Part shown: one piece after another, positions 62,876 through 64,000 of the stretch
Layout of the letters: every line of letters begins with the position of its first letter
Numbering within the stretch: the stretch's first letter is position 1
NCBI GenBank assembly: GCA_008692225.1
Contig: VICG01000007.1
Location: 2,452,501-2,516,500 of the forward strand
Reading direction: 5' to 3'
Length of the DNA: 64,000 nucleotides
Source of the DNA: Monilinia fructicola
Lineage: Eukaryota > Ascomycota > Leotiomycetes > Helotiales > Sclerotiniaceae
Made by a program: the position numbers and the translations under genes
The notes under the pieces: generated by a model
The model's input: only the letters and a program-made list of their open reading frames with translations
Databases searched by the model: none
Told to the model about the DNA's origin: nothing

Positions 62876-63108
62876 AAATAATTAAATAATTAAATAATTA
62901 AATAATGAAATAATTAAATAATTAAATAATTAAATAATTAAATAATTAAATAATTAAATAATCAAATAATTAAATAATTAAATAATTAAATAATTAAATA
63001 ATTAAATAATTAAATAATTAAATAATTAAATAATTAAATAATTAAATAATTAAATAATTAAATAATTAAATAATTAAATCATTAAATCATTAAATAATTA
63101 AGTAATTG
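62876..63108. repeat. 8-bp tandem array, unit AATTAAAT
   Basis: About 28 units with rare single changes; right gene island grades into A+T-rich repeats here. Confidence 0.9.
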
Positions 63109-63239
63109 AATAATTAATATTTTAAAAACTTTATAAAATAATAAAGGCATTCTAATAAAAAAATATCTCAATTAATATAATTAAAGAAACAACTCAATTA
63201 GTACATTAAATTATTAAATAGCGATTAAAATATTAAATA

Positions 63240-63321
63240 TACTGTTTTGAATCAAAAATCAATAATCCTATATTACCTAAAGTACTACTAATAAGAAGTA
63301 TACTATTCGAGGTTATTACCG
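63240..63321 (+). mobile_element. Right-end fragment of the AACGGTAATAACC family
   Basis: Ends TACTATTCGAGGTTATTACC plus G at 63321, the family terminus on the minus strand. The remainder of this copy to the left is not identifiable. Confidence 0.6.
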
Positions 63322-63648
63322 TTTAATATATATTTTTTTAAATATTTTTAACACTTCTTATACTTTAATACTTTAAATCCTTCTTGAATATCTAAAGTAT
63401 TTAGATATCTTTAATACTTTTAATATTTTCTATGTTTTTAATATCTTTGATACTATTAATATCTTTAATTATATAATATTTTAAAAAATTCGATTTTTTT
63501 AATTTTCTTTTAATAACTTTAATATTTGAAATAAACTTAATTTCTCAAATATCTGTAATATTTGATTAATTTCAATATCTTCAATTATTTAAGTGATTTT
63601 GATTTTTTAATAAAATTATATTTCACAACATTTTTATATTATATAAAA

Positions 63649-64000
63649 CGATAATAACCTCGAATAGTACACTTTTTAATAATGATATCTTAATTAATAT
63701 TTCCTTTATTAAACTAGCATCTTTTTGTTAAAATAAGTAAATAATTATAACTAGAATTAATATACAACCTTAATAAGATTAGTAAATACTATCGATAAAT
63801 ATGTTCTAAGTACTTACTAATTAAGGAATTCAAAAATTAAATTTATATAAAATTTCGATTATATTTTAGTTTTTAGTTAATTAACTTCGAAATTTTAAGC
63901 GAAAACAAATTTTTTTATTAATTTTAAAATACTTTATAAATATAATATAATTAAAATATATAATTTATATTAAAACTTTTAGTAAAGTGTATTATTGAAT
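63649..64000 (+). mobile_element. AACGGTAATAACC-family element, cut by the window end
   Basis: Starts CGATAATAACCTCGAATAGT and aligns with 36501-36860 to the end of the window (TTTCCTTTATTAAACTAGCA, AAAATTTCGATTATATTTTA). It is the best-preserved left end of the family here. Confidence 0.75.

Overview
The window looks like nuclear DNA of a filamentous ascomycete (Pezizomycotina, possibly Leotiomycetes; the class is a weak inference from gene style). The supports are an FHA-plus-protein-kinase coding remnant, a short fungal-type intron (50 bp), a J-domain-like protein, low-complexity coding sequence, and a very large A+T-rich, TpA-rich block holding decayed transposons. That block is the usual footprint of repeat-induced point mutation (RIP), which turns C into T (and G into A on the other strand) in duplicated DNA. 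I see no bacterial, organellar or viral gene set.

Layout. (1) 1-8050 is the left gene island. Two copies of one terminal-inverted-repeat (TIR) element stand head to head at 1-1249. A broken FHA/Ser-Thr kinase gene follows (1254-2542, with an unreadable tail to about 3760), then a weak open fragment (4323-4751), a 42-bp minisatellite, and an intact intronless gene of unknown function (5700-7265). (2) 8051-51480 is an A+T desert of about 43 kb with no credible gene. Inside it I recognise several short element families by their termini: a four-copy TA-flanked family carrying a tRNA-like A-box motif and a conserved hairpin, with four diverged relatives; a two-copy family ending CTCGGGC; single elements with long inverted ends at 29735-31689 (with a nested insertion), 34671-35520, 41973-43407 and 48594-49560; a family ending AACGGTAATAACC; and an LTR-like repeat whose second copy marks the right edge of the desert. 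A short unmutated island lies at 40570-41170. (3) 51480-55900 holds a two-exon minus-strand gene for a 629-residue low-complexity protein with a C-terminal coiled coil, then a locally duplicated non-coding or weakly coding stretch. (4) 55900-58500 is a cluster of microsatellites and small-element fragments. (5) 58600-62062 holds a minus-strand gene for a membrane-anchored J-domain-like protein, with a probable unannotated acidic C-terminal exon. A divergently oriented coiled-coil gene next to it is broken by three frame changes and one stop. (6) 62063-64000 returns to A+T-rich repeats.

The genes do not form an obvious pathway or cluster. The most unusual content is in the repeats. Element ends are intact and relatively GC-rich while interiors are almost pure A+T. 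Three unrelated elements have tandem subunits inside their terminal inverted repeats. One family keeps a tRNA-like A box and a hairpin in copies that are otherwise heavily mutated. A 43-nt motif, present once in a gene island and once in the desert island, differs by what look like base-pair-preserving changes. All coordinates of repeat ends were read by eye; no alignment, composition count or database search was run.
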